Source: an uncultured Senegalimassilia sp. (GTDB taxonomy: Bacteria; Actinomycetota; Coriobacteriia; Coriobacteriales; Eggerthellaceae). Taken from it: a DNA stretch of 64,000 bases. Below are positions 25,698-32,668 of the stretch, one piece after another. Within the stretch, counting starts at the first letter, position 1, and the number at the start of each line of letters is the position of its first letter. A program made the position numbers and the translations under genes. The notes under the pieces were generated by a model. It made no database searches, was not told the origin of the DNA, and saw only the letters and a list, made by a program, of their open reading frames with translations. The stretch covers positions 1-64,000 of the forward strand of contig NZ_CAKTVU010000011.1 in the NCBI RefSeq assembly GCF_934630535.1, given 5' to 3'.

Positions 25698-27431
25698 CTA
25701 CGCTTGGCCGGTTGCGGCCAGCATGCCGGCGCGGCGGCCGAACGTCATGGTGCGGCCGCAGGCCAGGCCCGTGAACAGGTTCGGGTAGCTTACGCTGAAG
25801 AAGCCGCCCGAGCAGTCGCCGGCCATGTACAGGCCCTCGATCTCAGAGCCGTCGGCGCGCACCGGGTGCATATTCGTGTTGATGCGCACGCCGTCCAGCG
25901 TTGCCAGGAACCACGCGCCCGTGCGGATGCCGTAATACGGCGGCGTCTTCAGCGCCATCAGGCGATACGGCTCCTTGTTGTAGTCCTCGTCCTTGCCGTT
26001 CTCGGCCATCTCATTGTAACGGTTGAACGTCTCCACGAAGTTGTCCACCGGGATGTTCAGCTTCTCGGCAAGCTCCTCGGGCGTGTCGGCCTTCTGCAGG
26101 TAGCCCTTCTCCAGCAAGCTGTCGAACAGGGCGGGCATGTCGTCGATCGAGCGGTTCGACGGGCTGCCGTTGTCGAACGGGTACAGGCGGCAGCAGCCAA
26201 CCTCGTTCATCTGCTTGACCTGCGCGGCGTAATCGCTGTCGAAGATGTCGCAGTACGTGTGACCAGGCTGCATGATGGTAGAGTGCAGCATGTAATCGTA
26301 CGGGCCGGACTCGTTGCAGAAGCGCTTACCGTTGAGGTTCACCTTCATGAACGGCTGCTCGCCGAACCACCACCACTCGCCGACAACGCCGTCGCCGGCC
26401 AGCTCATCGGGCTTGACGCATGCGCGGTTGAACGTGCACGCCGCACCCAGCGGGTCCATCTCACCACCGCACCACAGCGCAGCCTTGATGCCGTCGCCGG
26501 TGGGGTTGCCGCCCTTGCCGGGAGCTGCAATGCGAATCTTCTGGTTCCACGGCTGGCGCGCCTGCATCATTTCAAGGTTGTTGCCGTAGCCACCGGTGGT
26601 CAGAATAACGCCCTTGCTCGCGTTGATGCGGATGTAGTGGCGGTCCTTCACGTCGCGAGCGATGATGCCGGTCACGCGGCCATTCGCGTCCTGCTCGCAC
26701 TTGATAAGCTCAGTTTCCCAGCGGAACTCGGCACCCTTTTCCTCGGCGTATTCTTTCAGAGACACGCCGAACGTGAAGTTCTTGTCCTGCTTGCCAAGCT
26801 CGGTCTTGTTCGGGGAATGGCCGGTTGCCCACGCCTTGTCACGTGCGCCCTGGCCCTCGGTGCCCACGGAGCCCTCGAAGTCCATGCGCAGGCGGCCATC
26901 GCGCTCAACAATCTCGGTCAGCCAGTCGAGCATGGCGCCGGATTCGTTGGCCCACAGCTTCACCAAGTCGTAGTTCACAAAGCCGTTCGCATAGCGGACG
27001 ATGTCCTCCATGGCTTCCATCTTGTCGATCTTGAACTGCGGATACTCGTCGAACGAGGCCAGCTGCAGCTTCGAGTCGATGGCGCCGATGTCCTCACGCG
27101 GGTTGCTCACCTTCGAAACGCGGTCGATGCCCAGTACGCGCGCACCGTTTTCAGCTGCAGAGATAACGGCCGGCAAGCCGCCGGTTTTGCAGCCGCACAC
27201 GACCACTTCGTAGTCCAGCGTTTCGGTGATGTCGCGCTCGGCAATTTCGGGCGCCTCGCCCAGCCAGCCAGTTGCGCTTGCCTGACCAGCGGTTTCGCGC
27301 ACCGGCTCTTCGCTTTCGGCAACCGCGAAGCCGTTGCCGCAGCCCGTGAGCGCGCCCATGGCGGCCGCGCCGATGGCCGTGATGCCCGCACCCTTCAGAA
27401 ACGTGCGGCGATCGAGTCCGTTATGCTGCAT
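25698..27431 (-). CDS. Tat-exported FAD-dependent reductase of the fumarate reductase/Cgr2-like family
   Basis: 577 residues. Tat signal (DRRTFLKGAG) and lipobox-like ALTGC31. The FAD-binding beta-alpha-beta starts at YEVVVCGCKTGGLPAVISAAENGA (about 74-97), and the C-terminal FAD contact is GLYMAGDCSGG. The fold matches flavocytochrome c fumarate reductases, but residues corresponding to the Shewanella catalytic Arg402/His504/Arg544 appear replaced: NESGPYDYM has Tyr378 where TRD is usual, TLDGV replaces HTMGGV, and SYPNLFTGLA replaces GANRLGGNA. The substrate is therefore probably not fumarate. The start overlaps the upstream cytochrome gene by 11 bases, with GGGAGG before the ATG. Electrons are expected from that cytochrome. 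Confidence 0.9.
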   Translation of the reverse strand: MQHNGLDRRTFLKGAGITAIGAAAMGALTGCGNGFAVAESEEPVRETAGQASATGWLGEAPEIAERDITETLDYEVVVCGCKTGGLPAVISAAENGARVLGIDRVSKVSNPREDIGAIDSKLQLASFDEYPQFKIDKMEAMEDIVRYANGFVNYDLVKLWANESGAMLDWLTEIVERDGRLRMDFEGSVGTEGQGARDKAWATGHSPNKTELGKQDKNFTFGVSLKEYAEEKGAEFRWETELIKCEQDANGRVTGIIARDVKDRHYIRINASKGVILTTGGYGNNLEMMQARQPWNQKIRIAAPGKGGNPTGDGIKAALWCGGEMDPLGAACTFNRACVKPDELAGDGVVGEWWWFGEQPFMKVNLNGKRFCNESGPYDYMLHSTIMQPGHTYCDIFDSDYAAQVKQMNEVGCCRLYPFDNGSPSNRSIDDMPALFDSLLEKGYLQKADTPEELAEKLNIPVDNFVETFNRYNEMAENGKDEDYNKEPYRLMALKTPPYYGIRTGAWFLATLDGVRINTNMHPVRADGSEIEGLYMAGDCSGGFFSVSYPNLFTGLACGRTMTFGRRAGMLAATGQA

Positions 27432-28029
27432 GAGGAGCCTCCCATCCCTCGGGCATGTTCAGGTCGTGGCACTGGTTGCACATAAGCACGCTGGTTTCGT
27501 GCGCCTTGTGGCAGTCGCCGCACTCAAGCGCCAGGTCCTGGTGGCTGCTGTGCGGGTTGTACTTCTCGTCGTTGCCCTCAAAGCCCCAGGTTGCGGCCAC
27601 AACGTCGTCCATGTTGTGGCAGCCGCTCTTCGCGCAGAACTCCTCGCTGGCCATGTCGGCGCCGTCAGCCAGCTTCGCGCCGTCGGCCGTCATCGGGTAG
27701 TCATCGGCAACCCACTTCATGGCCTCGCCCACCTGCTCGGTGATAATGGGCTCGTGGCAGCTCAGGCAGTTGTTGCCCGCCTCGGCGTGGGCAGTCACCA
27801 ACATGCCCTTGTCGCCGGAGTAGTACGTGTCAACGTAGCTGTCCATAGGACTGTGGCAAATGGAGTTGCAGAAGCTGGGCGTTTCGTGCCACACCCAAAA
27901 ACCTGCACCTGCCACCACGATCACGGCAGCCACGACGCCGCCGATGATCCAGCCGCGCTTGGCCTTGCGCTTCGGGGAAGGCGTTTGCGCGCCCTCCGCG
28001 GGCTGGGAGAACTTCTCGTCTTCAGCCAT
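27421..28029 (-). CDS. Membrane-anchored pentahaem cytochrome c (NapC/NrfH-like role)
   Basis: 202 residues. A cytoplasmic N-terminus and one TM (about 30-50, GWIIGGVVAAVIVVAGAGFWVW) are followed by an extracytoplasmic domain with five haem motifs. They are FCNSICH (CX3CH), CLSCH, CAKSGCH (CX4CH), CGDCH and CNQCH. It should oxidise menaquinol and pass electrons to the flavoprotein encoded downstream, with which it overlaps. AAAAGGAGAGG precedes the ATG at 28029. The arrangement resembles the cgr1-cgr2 operon of Eggerthella lenta, from memory. Confidence 0.9.
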   Translation of the reverse strand: MAEDEKFSQPAEGAQTPSPKRKAKRGWIIGGVVAAVIVVAGAGFWVWHETPSFCNSICHSPMDSYVDTYYSGDKGMLVTAHAEAGNNCLSCHEPIITEQVGEAMKWVADDYPMTADGAKLADGADMASEEFCAKSGCHNMDDVVAATWGFEGNDEKYNPHSSHQDLALECGDCHKAHETSVLMCNQCHDLNMPEGWEAPHAA

Positions 28030-28242
28030 TCGTTCCTCTCCTTTTCCTTGAGACCTTCGGCAAGCCCGGCGGGTGCGACGACGCTCGAGGAAGACGTCCG
28101 CGACCGGATGGCGACCGCATGCTGGCGAAAGCGACGCACTGCGCCGTGCCCCGCCCGCCGGACTTGCCGCGGGGCCCTCCACGGCCCCACCCAACGCGCA
28201 CATCATGCGCCCGCGCAAGCGCGCACGCCTAGTACCCCCGTG

Positions 28243-28263
28243 GGGTAAACTTCGCGTTTACCC
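28243..28263. promoter_or_regulatory. Inverted repeat GGGTAAAC-N5-GTTTACCC
   Basis: Exact 8-base arms around TTCGC, about 215 bases upstream of the cytochrome start. A candidate operator for the reductase operon, possibly of the neighbouring LuxR regulator; unproven. No clear -35/-10 pair was found. Confidence 0.4.
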
Positions 28264-28290
28264 AGGTGAGAGCGGGGTAAGGAAGCGCAG

Positions 28291-28325
28291 AAGACCCCGC
28301 CGCGGGCATGCCGCGACGGGGTCTT
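28291..28325 (-). terminator. Hairpin downstream of hsp20
   Basis: AAGACCCCG(C)CGCGG pairs with CCGCG(A)CGGGGTCTT around GCATG. It is a stable hairpin about 150 bases past the hsp20 stop and has no long T-run. Confidence 0.5.
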
Positions 28326-28476
28326 CGTGAGGAGGTGAGAGTTGAGAAAAGGTTCGAGGGATCAGGAGGAGCCGATCCGGAATCGCTAGCTTCGTCGGAG
28401 AGAAGCCAATCCGCTACCGCGAGTCGCGCAAGGGCAAGCGCCGCTCGCGATCGGCCGGAATCGCTGCTCGACCCAG

Positions 28477-28920
28477 TTAGTCGATCGAGATGGAACGCGA
28501 GGTTTCGGGCTCGGGCTTGGCAATCTTCTTCGGCACGTCGATCTGCAAGGTGCCGTTGTCGAACTTGGCCTTGATGTCGCCTTCCTCGATGTCATCGCCG
28601 ACGTAGAAGGTACGGCTGCACTTGCCGCTGAAGCGCTCCTGGCGCACGTAGGTGCCCTTCTTGTCCTCGGTCTCCTGCTTGGTTTCGGCGGTGACGGTCA
28701 GGTAGCCGTCCTTCAGCTCCGCCTGCACGCCTTCCTTATCGAAGCCCGGCAGGTCGATGGTCAGCTCGAAGCCGGTCTCGGTTTCGCGGATGTCGGTGCG
28801 CATCAGGTTCGGCGTGGTCTTCACGCTCGGCGCCGCCATGGTGCCGAAGAAGTTCTCGAACGGATCGGTCATAAGGTCGTTGAAAATACGATTAGAGCGG
28901 GGTACCAACATGGACATCAT
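28477..28920 (-). CDS. Small heat-shock protein (Hsp20/alpha-crystallin)
   Basis: 147 residues. A short N-terminal arm (MSMLVPRSNRIFNDLMTDPF) is followed by an alpha-crystallin domain (RTDIRETETGFELTIDLPGF ... KFDNGTLQIDVPKK) and a C-terminal extension. An ATP-independent holdase chaperone that forms oligomers. The start at 28920 is favoured because GGAG lies six bases upstream; the ATG at 28926 would overlap that site. A CIRCE element and promoter lie about 215-255 bases upstream. Confidence 0.92.
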   Translation of the reverse strand: MMSMLVPRSNRIFNDLMTDPFENFFGTMAAPSVKTTPNLMRTDIRETETGFELTIDLPGFDKEGVQAELKDGYLTVTAETKQETEDKKGTYVRQERFSGKCSRTFYVGDDIEEGDIKAKFDNGTLQIDVPKKIAKPEPETSRSISID

Positions 28921-29697
28921 CGTCATCTCCGTTTCTTGGGGCGAATCTCGCTGCCCGGCACCGGCCGATCCCCGGTCGGGCGCCGATGCCCGATGCGCTT
29001 GTCCGACAAGCGGTTGCGCTGCGTTGCGCAACGGCCGTCGAGCTTGCGAACGGGCCGGCAGGTTGTTCCGCCGCCGTTTCGGTTGCTTTCGTTGCGGCCC
29101 CGTTCAAGGGGCCGTTCCTTTGAACAGTTATTGTTATAGTCCTCGCGTTAGCACTCTGCAAGCGAGAGTGCTAACGCGTTACCTTCACGTCATTTTCGCG
29201 TCACGATGCGGGAACTTGAGGGGCCGAAGGCGCCCGCAAACCGCGCGGCAAGCGAAGCGCGGCCGACGAGCCACCCGCAAGCGTCGCGCGACCCCGACCC
29301 CATCGCCCGCCCCCCATCTTCACGCGGCGTTCATGCTTCTTTAAGGCTTCTTTCAGGACGCGCACCTACTATATGAACCGTTCCTTATCCCTTCCCTTTA
29401 CGGATCGCGCCCTCCCATCCGCGATCCGGCCGAGCGGAGTCTCCCACTCCCGCTTGGCGCGCGAGGCGCGGGATTCCCGCTCGCGCCCGCCGAATCCCAT
29501 GGCGCCGTCTTCCCATCGGCGCCGCTTTCGCCGCCTCGTCTCCCATCCCGGGGCGGCGAAGCCCATCGCGGGGTCTCCCTCCCCGCATCGCAGAGGACCA
29601 CCGCGGCTTCCCACCGCGGCGGTCCTGCGTTTAGGCGGGGAAGCGCTCCGCCCGCGCTTGCGCTACCATGTCGTTAATCGACAGGAAGGAACCCGCT
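28921..29697. other. Long non-coding interval between hsp20 and the NUDIX gene
   Basis: The left part is the hsp20 leader, promoter and CIRCE. From 29175 to 29690 the sequence is very GC-rich with recurring TCCCAYC-like words and a hairpin, AGGACC(A)CCGCGG with CCGCGG(C)GGTCCT (about 29592-29626). Translations of both strands are Arg/Pro/Ser-rich and not credible genes. Confidence 0.5.
29133..29174 (-). promoter_or_regulatory. CIRCE operator (HrcA) over hsp20 promoter
   Basis: Exact CIRCE consensus TTAGCACTC-N9-GAGTGCTAA at 29148-29174. On the minus strand TTGCAG (29156-29161), 17-base spacer, TATAAC (29133-29138) forms a vegetative promoter whose -35 lies inside the CIRCE spacer. HrcA binding would block RNA polymerase. 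Confidence 0.92.
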
Positions 29698-30402
29698 ATG
29701 CGCGAAACCCCGCAGCTGAAGCATATCGAGCAAGTGTCCGATGGCTGGATCAAGAAGTACATTCTCACGTACGTGCTGCCCGACGGCAGCGACTACATAT
29801 ATGAAGCGGCCTCGCGCAAGGGCCTGGAGGCGTATCGCGCCGAGCTGGCGCGTCTTGAGGCGCGCAGCAACACGGCCATCGCGGCCATCGACGAGGGCGC
29901 CGACGATTTCGGCGCCGCAGCCATCGCCGCGGCCGAGCAGGCGACCGGCACCAGCGGCAAGCGCACCGCCGACGCCGTGTCCATCGTGCCCATCACGCGC
30001 GACGGCAACCTGGTGCTCATCCGCGAGTTCCGTTATCCGCTGAACAGCTGGGTGGTCGGCCTGCCCGCGGGCCTGGTGGAGCCCGGCGAGGACCTTGCCG
30101 TGGCCGTGGACCGCGAGCTGCGCGAGGAAACGGGTTACGGCCTGCGCACCGACATCCCGGAAGGCGCCGTGGAGCTGCTGCCGCAAGCCGGACATTCGTC
30201 GACCGGCATGAGCGACGAAAGCGTGCAAACGGTGTTCGCCCAGGTGGAGAAGGATGAAGCGGCCCATCCCGAGCACGGTGAGCTTATCGAGGTGTTCACG
30301 TTGCCGCTTCGCGAGGTGCCGCGATTCCTGAAGCAGAACCCCTTGCCGCTGGGCACTCGTCTGCAGCTGGTGCTGGAGATTTTCGCGCGAAACGCGAAAT
30401 AG
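29698..30402 (+). CDS. NUDIX hydrolase (ADP-ribose pyrophosphatase-like)
   Basis: 234 residues. The NUDIX box GLVEPGEDLAVAVDRELREETGY matches GX5EX7REUXEEXGU. The preceding AGL and the acidic residues after the box fit NudF/ADP-ribose pyrophosphatases, which cleave ADP-ribose to AMP and ribose-5-phosphate. The N-terminal ~95 residues include a beta-rich substrate-shaping region and an Ala-rich insertion. The start ATG at 29698 follows GGAAGGAA; an earlier in-frame ATG at 29668 is not needed. Confidence 0.88.
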   Translation: MRETPQLKHIEQVSDGWIKKYILTYVLPDGSDYIYEAASRKGLEAYRAELARLEARSNTAIAAIDEGADDFGAAAIAAAEQATGTSGKRTADAVSIVPITRDGNLVLIREFRYPLNSWVVGLPAGLVEPGEDLAVAVDRELREETGYGLRTDIPEGAVELLPQAGHSSTGMSDESVQTVFAQVEKDEAAHPEHGELIEVFTLPLREVPRFLKQNPLPLGTRLQLVLEIFARNAK

Positions 30403-30504
30403 CCCGCGCTTTACGCGAAGCGCGTGTGCGGCCGCGTCCCTTCGCGGAACGCTGCGCACACGGCAAGCATCCGGCCGCGCCGCCCGCCGCGAGCATCCGC
30501 ACCC

Positions 30505-31644
30505 TTACGCGAAGCGCAGCGCGTGGGTGAAGCCTGCCCAGGACAGCGGGTCGGTGTCGCGCACGAAGGCGCCGAACGTGGGGGCGTGCACGTAATGCGT
30601 GCCGCCCTCGTTGCAGGCGATGGCCACGTGGCCGTTGTAGCCGTCGCCGTAGCTGATCCACAGCACGTCGCCGGGCTGCGCATCCTCCACGGGCAGCTGC
30701 GCCGCGGCGGCATAGTACAGCGATTCCGTCTGATGCGGCAGCGAGATCCCCACCTGCAGATACGCCCAGCGCACCAACCCCGAGCAGTCGAACGTCTCGG
30801 GGCCCTCGGCGCCCCACACGTACGGGCAGCCGATGCGCGAGAGCGCATAATCCACCACCGAGCCGTTAGCCGGAATCGGCACCGACGGGATATTGTACGC
30901 ATATGCGCGCCTGACCTGCGCCGACGACGCTTGCGCCGCCTCGGCGCGGTCACGGTCCTGCATGGATTCCAGCGCCGCCTTCGCCTCTTCGTCAAGCTGC
31001 TGGAGAATGGCCTGCATGGCGGCCACCTTCTCCTGCGCCTCGTTCTTGACGCGCTCGGCCTCGTCGGCCGCCTCCTTCGCCACCTGCTCCTGCAGCTCGA
31101 GCTGCTCCTTGTCGGCAGCCACCTGGTCGCGCAGGGCCTTGGTCTCCTCGATCATGCGCTCGTCGTTCTCGTTGAGCGCGTCGTACATGTCCAGGCCCGT
31201 GGCGAATTCCTTGAACGACGCCGAGCCCATGAGCAAGTCGATGACGGTGAACTTGCCCGCTTTGTACATGCCCACGGCGCGTTTGGCCAGGCGGTCCTGC
31301 AGCGTGTCGATCTGCGTAGAGGCCTCATCGATGCGGCGCTGGGCGTCATCGACGGCGTTCACCGCGGCCTCGTGCTCGTCAAGCGCCTGATAGTAGGCCT
31401 GCGCCGCCTCGGCCAGCTCGTTTTGCAGCGACGTCACGCGCTGGTACACGGCGTCTGCCTGCGCCAGCTTCTCCTCGGCATCGGGCTCGTCGGGGTTTTC
31501 CTCCTCGGCATCGGGATCCTCCCCTTCGCCAGCGTCCTCGTCATCGGCCCAGGCGGGAACCGTGCCAAGCACCGTGGATGCGCCGAACAGCGCAGCTGCC
31601 GAAACGAACAGGCGACGATCGATTTGCGGACGGGGACGAACCAT
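30505..31644 (-). CDS. Secreted NlpC/P60 peptidoglycan hydrolase with coiled coil
   Basis: 379 residues. Signal peptide (RRLFVSAAALFGASTVLGTVPAWA). An acidic Asp/Glu/Pro stretch is followed by a long coiled coil (about 60-255). The C-terminal NlpC/P60 domain has catalytic Cys in ETFDCSGLVRWAY and His in NGHVAIACNEG. The layout is that of PcsB/RipA-type D,L-endopeptidases acting in cell separation, in which the coiled coil usually keeps the enzyme inactive until recruited. AGAGGTG precedes the ATG at 31644. Confidence 0.93.
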   Translation of the reverse strand: MVRPRPQIDRRLFVSAAALFGASTVLGTVPAWADDEDAGEGEDPDAEEENPDEPDAEEKLAQADAVYQRVTSLQNELAEAAQAYYQALDEHEAAVNAVDDAQRRIDEASTQIDTLQDRLAKRAVGMYKAGKFTVIDLLMGSASFKEFATGLDMYDALNENDERMIEETKALRDQVAADKEQLELQEQVAKEAADEAERVKNEAQEKVAAMQAILQQLDEEAKAALESMQDRDRAEAAQASSAQVRRAYAYNIPSVPIPANGSVVDYALSRIGCPYVWGAEGPETFDCSGLVRWAYLQVGISLPHQTESLYYAAAAQLPVEDAQPGDVLWISYGDGYNGHVAIACNEGGTHYVHAPTFGAFVRDTDPLSWAGFTHALRFA

Positions 31645-31709
31645 GTGACACCTCTGAAACGCCCTTGCGGGCACGTTGATTGCATTTTGCCATCGGCATT
31701 GTAATACAC

Positions 31710-31724
31710 GGTGAACTTTTCACC
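31710..31724 (-). promoter_or_regulatory. Palindrome upstream of the NlpC/P60 gene
   Basis: GGTGAA-CTT-TTCACC, seven bases before TACAAT (minus strand), which is a candidate -10 for the NlpC/P60 gene. The location suggests repressor control of transcription. Confidence 0.4.
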
Positions 31725-31987
31725 TGCAACGCCACAGCATTTCCATGCTAGCTTATTCTCGGTTCAGGATGATATTGCGCGGGAGCGCCCCATGTAAGTT
31801 CCGCATCATCTGCGGTTCGCGCATCCAAACGGCGCGTTCGCCGGTTGCTGGGGGTGAGCAGGCGGCGAAGCGGGGGCGCAAGTGACGAAGAGATGCACGA
31901 ACCGTCGAAGAAAGGAAGGGAGCGAAGCAAAAGGCGACAAAGCGGAGAATGCGTACGGCGAAGAGAGGGCGAAATCGCGCGAGAACG

Positions 31988-32023
31988 CAAAAACCCGCCG
32001 CCCTCGAAGGAGGACGGCGGGTT
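31988..32023 (-). terminator. Terminator for the YerC-like gene
   Basis: AACCCGCCG (31992-32000) pairs with CGGCGGGTT (32015-32023); on the minus strand five T residues follow. It lies about 120 bases past the stop. Confidence 0.75.
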
Positions 32024-32144
32024 CGATGCAGCCGTATCAGCGTGTTCGCGGCGGATGCGCCGCAAGGAGCACAGCGACGGGCGCCGATTCCGCACCCCGC
32101 CGCGCAGGGCACGGAGGCTCCGGTTCTGCCCTACCGTGCGGGAG

Positions 32145-32444
32145 CTACTTCCCCTTGCGGGCGTCATCCAGGATGTTGAGCGCCATGGTGTAGCCGCCAG
32201 CGCCGTAGCCCAGGCATTTCGACACGCGGGCGATGGTGGTTGCCGATGCCCCCGTGGCCTTCTCGATGGACGCGTACGAGTTGCCGGCGTCGAGCTGGCG
32301 CGCAACGGCCAGACGCTGCGAGGTCTCGCGGATCTCGCGGATGGTGAACAGATCTTCGAGCAGCAGGAAGATATCGTCCTTGTCCTGGATTTTCGAGAAA
32401 ACGGTCAGCAGATCCTCTACCTCGGGGGTTCTCAGCTCGCTCAT
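32145..32444 (-). CDS. YerC/YecD-family TrpR-like regulator
   Basis: 99 residues, all-helical. The TrpR-superfamily layout is visible: LLEDLFTIREIRETSQRLAVARQLDAGNSYASIEKATGASATTIARVSKCLGYG, with the helix-turn-helix at about 55-80. The family is a small cytoplasmic DNA-binding repressor found in Firmicutes and Actinobacteria; the effector is unknown. The ATG at 32444 follows AAAGG. Confidence 0.88.
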   Translation of the reverse strand: MSELRTPEVEDLLTVFSKIQDKDDIFLLLEDLFTIREIRETSQRLAVARQLDAGNSYASIEKATGASATTIARVSKCLGYGAGGYTMALNILDDARKGK

Positions 32445-32483
32445 TCGGCATCGCCTTTCCGATTCACCGGGTCCTTTGCTTTT

Positions 32484-32506
32484 ATTGTACTCCATCATGG
32501 TGGAGT
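32484..32506 (-). promoter_or_regulatory. Promoter and operator-like repeat of the YerC gene
   Basis: Minus-strand -10 TACAAT (32484-32489) abuts the inverted repeat ACTCCA-TCATGG-TGGAGT (32489-32506). A dimeric regulator bound there would overlap the promoter, so autoregulation is plausible. Confidence 0.45.
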
Positions 32507-32668
32507 GCTCGAGAACTCCGCAAACCCTGCCGCAAACGGCATGCGAGCAAGCAAGACGCTCAGGGGGTCGGACGCTTGGGGGACAGCGGGCGAAGACGAA
32601 CCGGACAGATAAGCCTCCGTCCCCTGAACGTCACATGGGGACGGAGGCTCCTGCGGAATCCGTGCCTC

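Larger units (their letters stand above)
28030..28476. other. Intergenic region upstream of the cytochrome operon
   Basis: No credible gene. Contains an inverted repeat at 28243-28263 and the hsp20-side hairpin at 28291-28325. The remaining sequence is GC-rich and featureless. Confidence 0.5.
31645..32144. other. Intergenic region between the NlpC/P60 and YerC genes
   Basis: No gene. It holds the NlpC promoter area with an operator-like repeat at 31710-31724 and the yerC-side terminator at 31988-32023. The rest is low-complexity purine-rich sequence. Confidence 0.5.

Noticed and set aside
27421..27431. Frameshift between the cytochrome and flavoprotein genes
   Set aside because: The 11-base overlap is a normal operon overlap; the flavoprotein has its own GGGAGG, ATG and Tat signal.
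28477..29031. Longer hsp20 start at 29031
   Set aside because: The extension is low-complexity and has no ribosome site; the ATG at 28920 has GGAG at ideal spacing.
29373..29804. Possible 143-residue gene before the NUDIX gene
   Set aside because: Arg/Pro/Ser-rich translation overlapping the NUDIX start; no ribosome site or motif.
31748..32112. Cys/Arg-rich minus-strand frames in the NlpC-YerC gap
   Set aside because: They cross a terminator hairpin and have no start signals; composition is typical of random GC-rich sequence.
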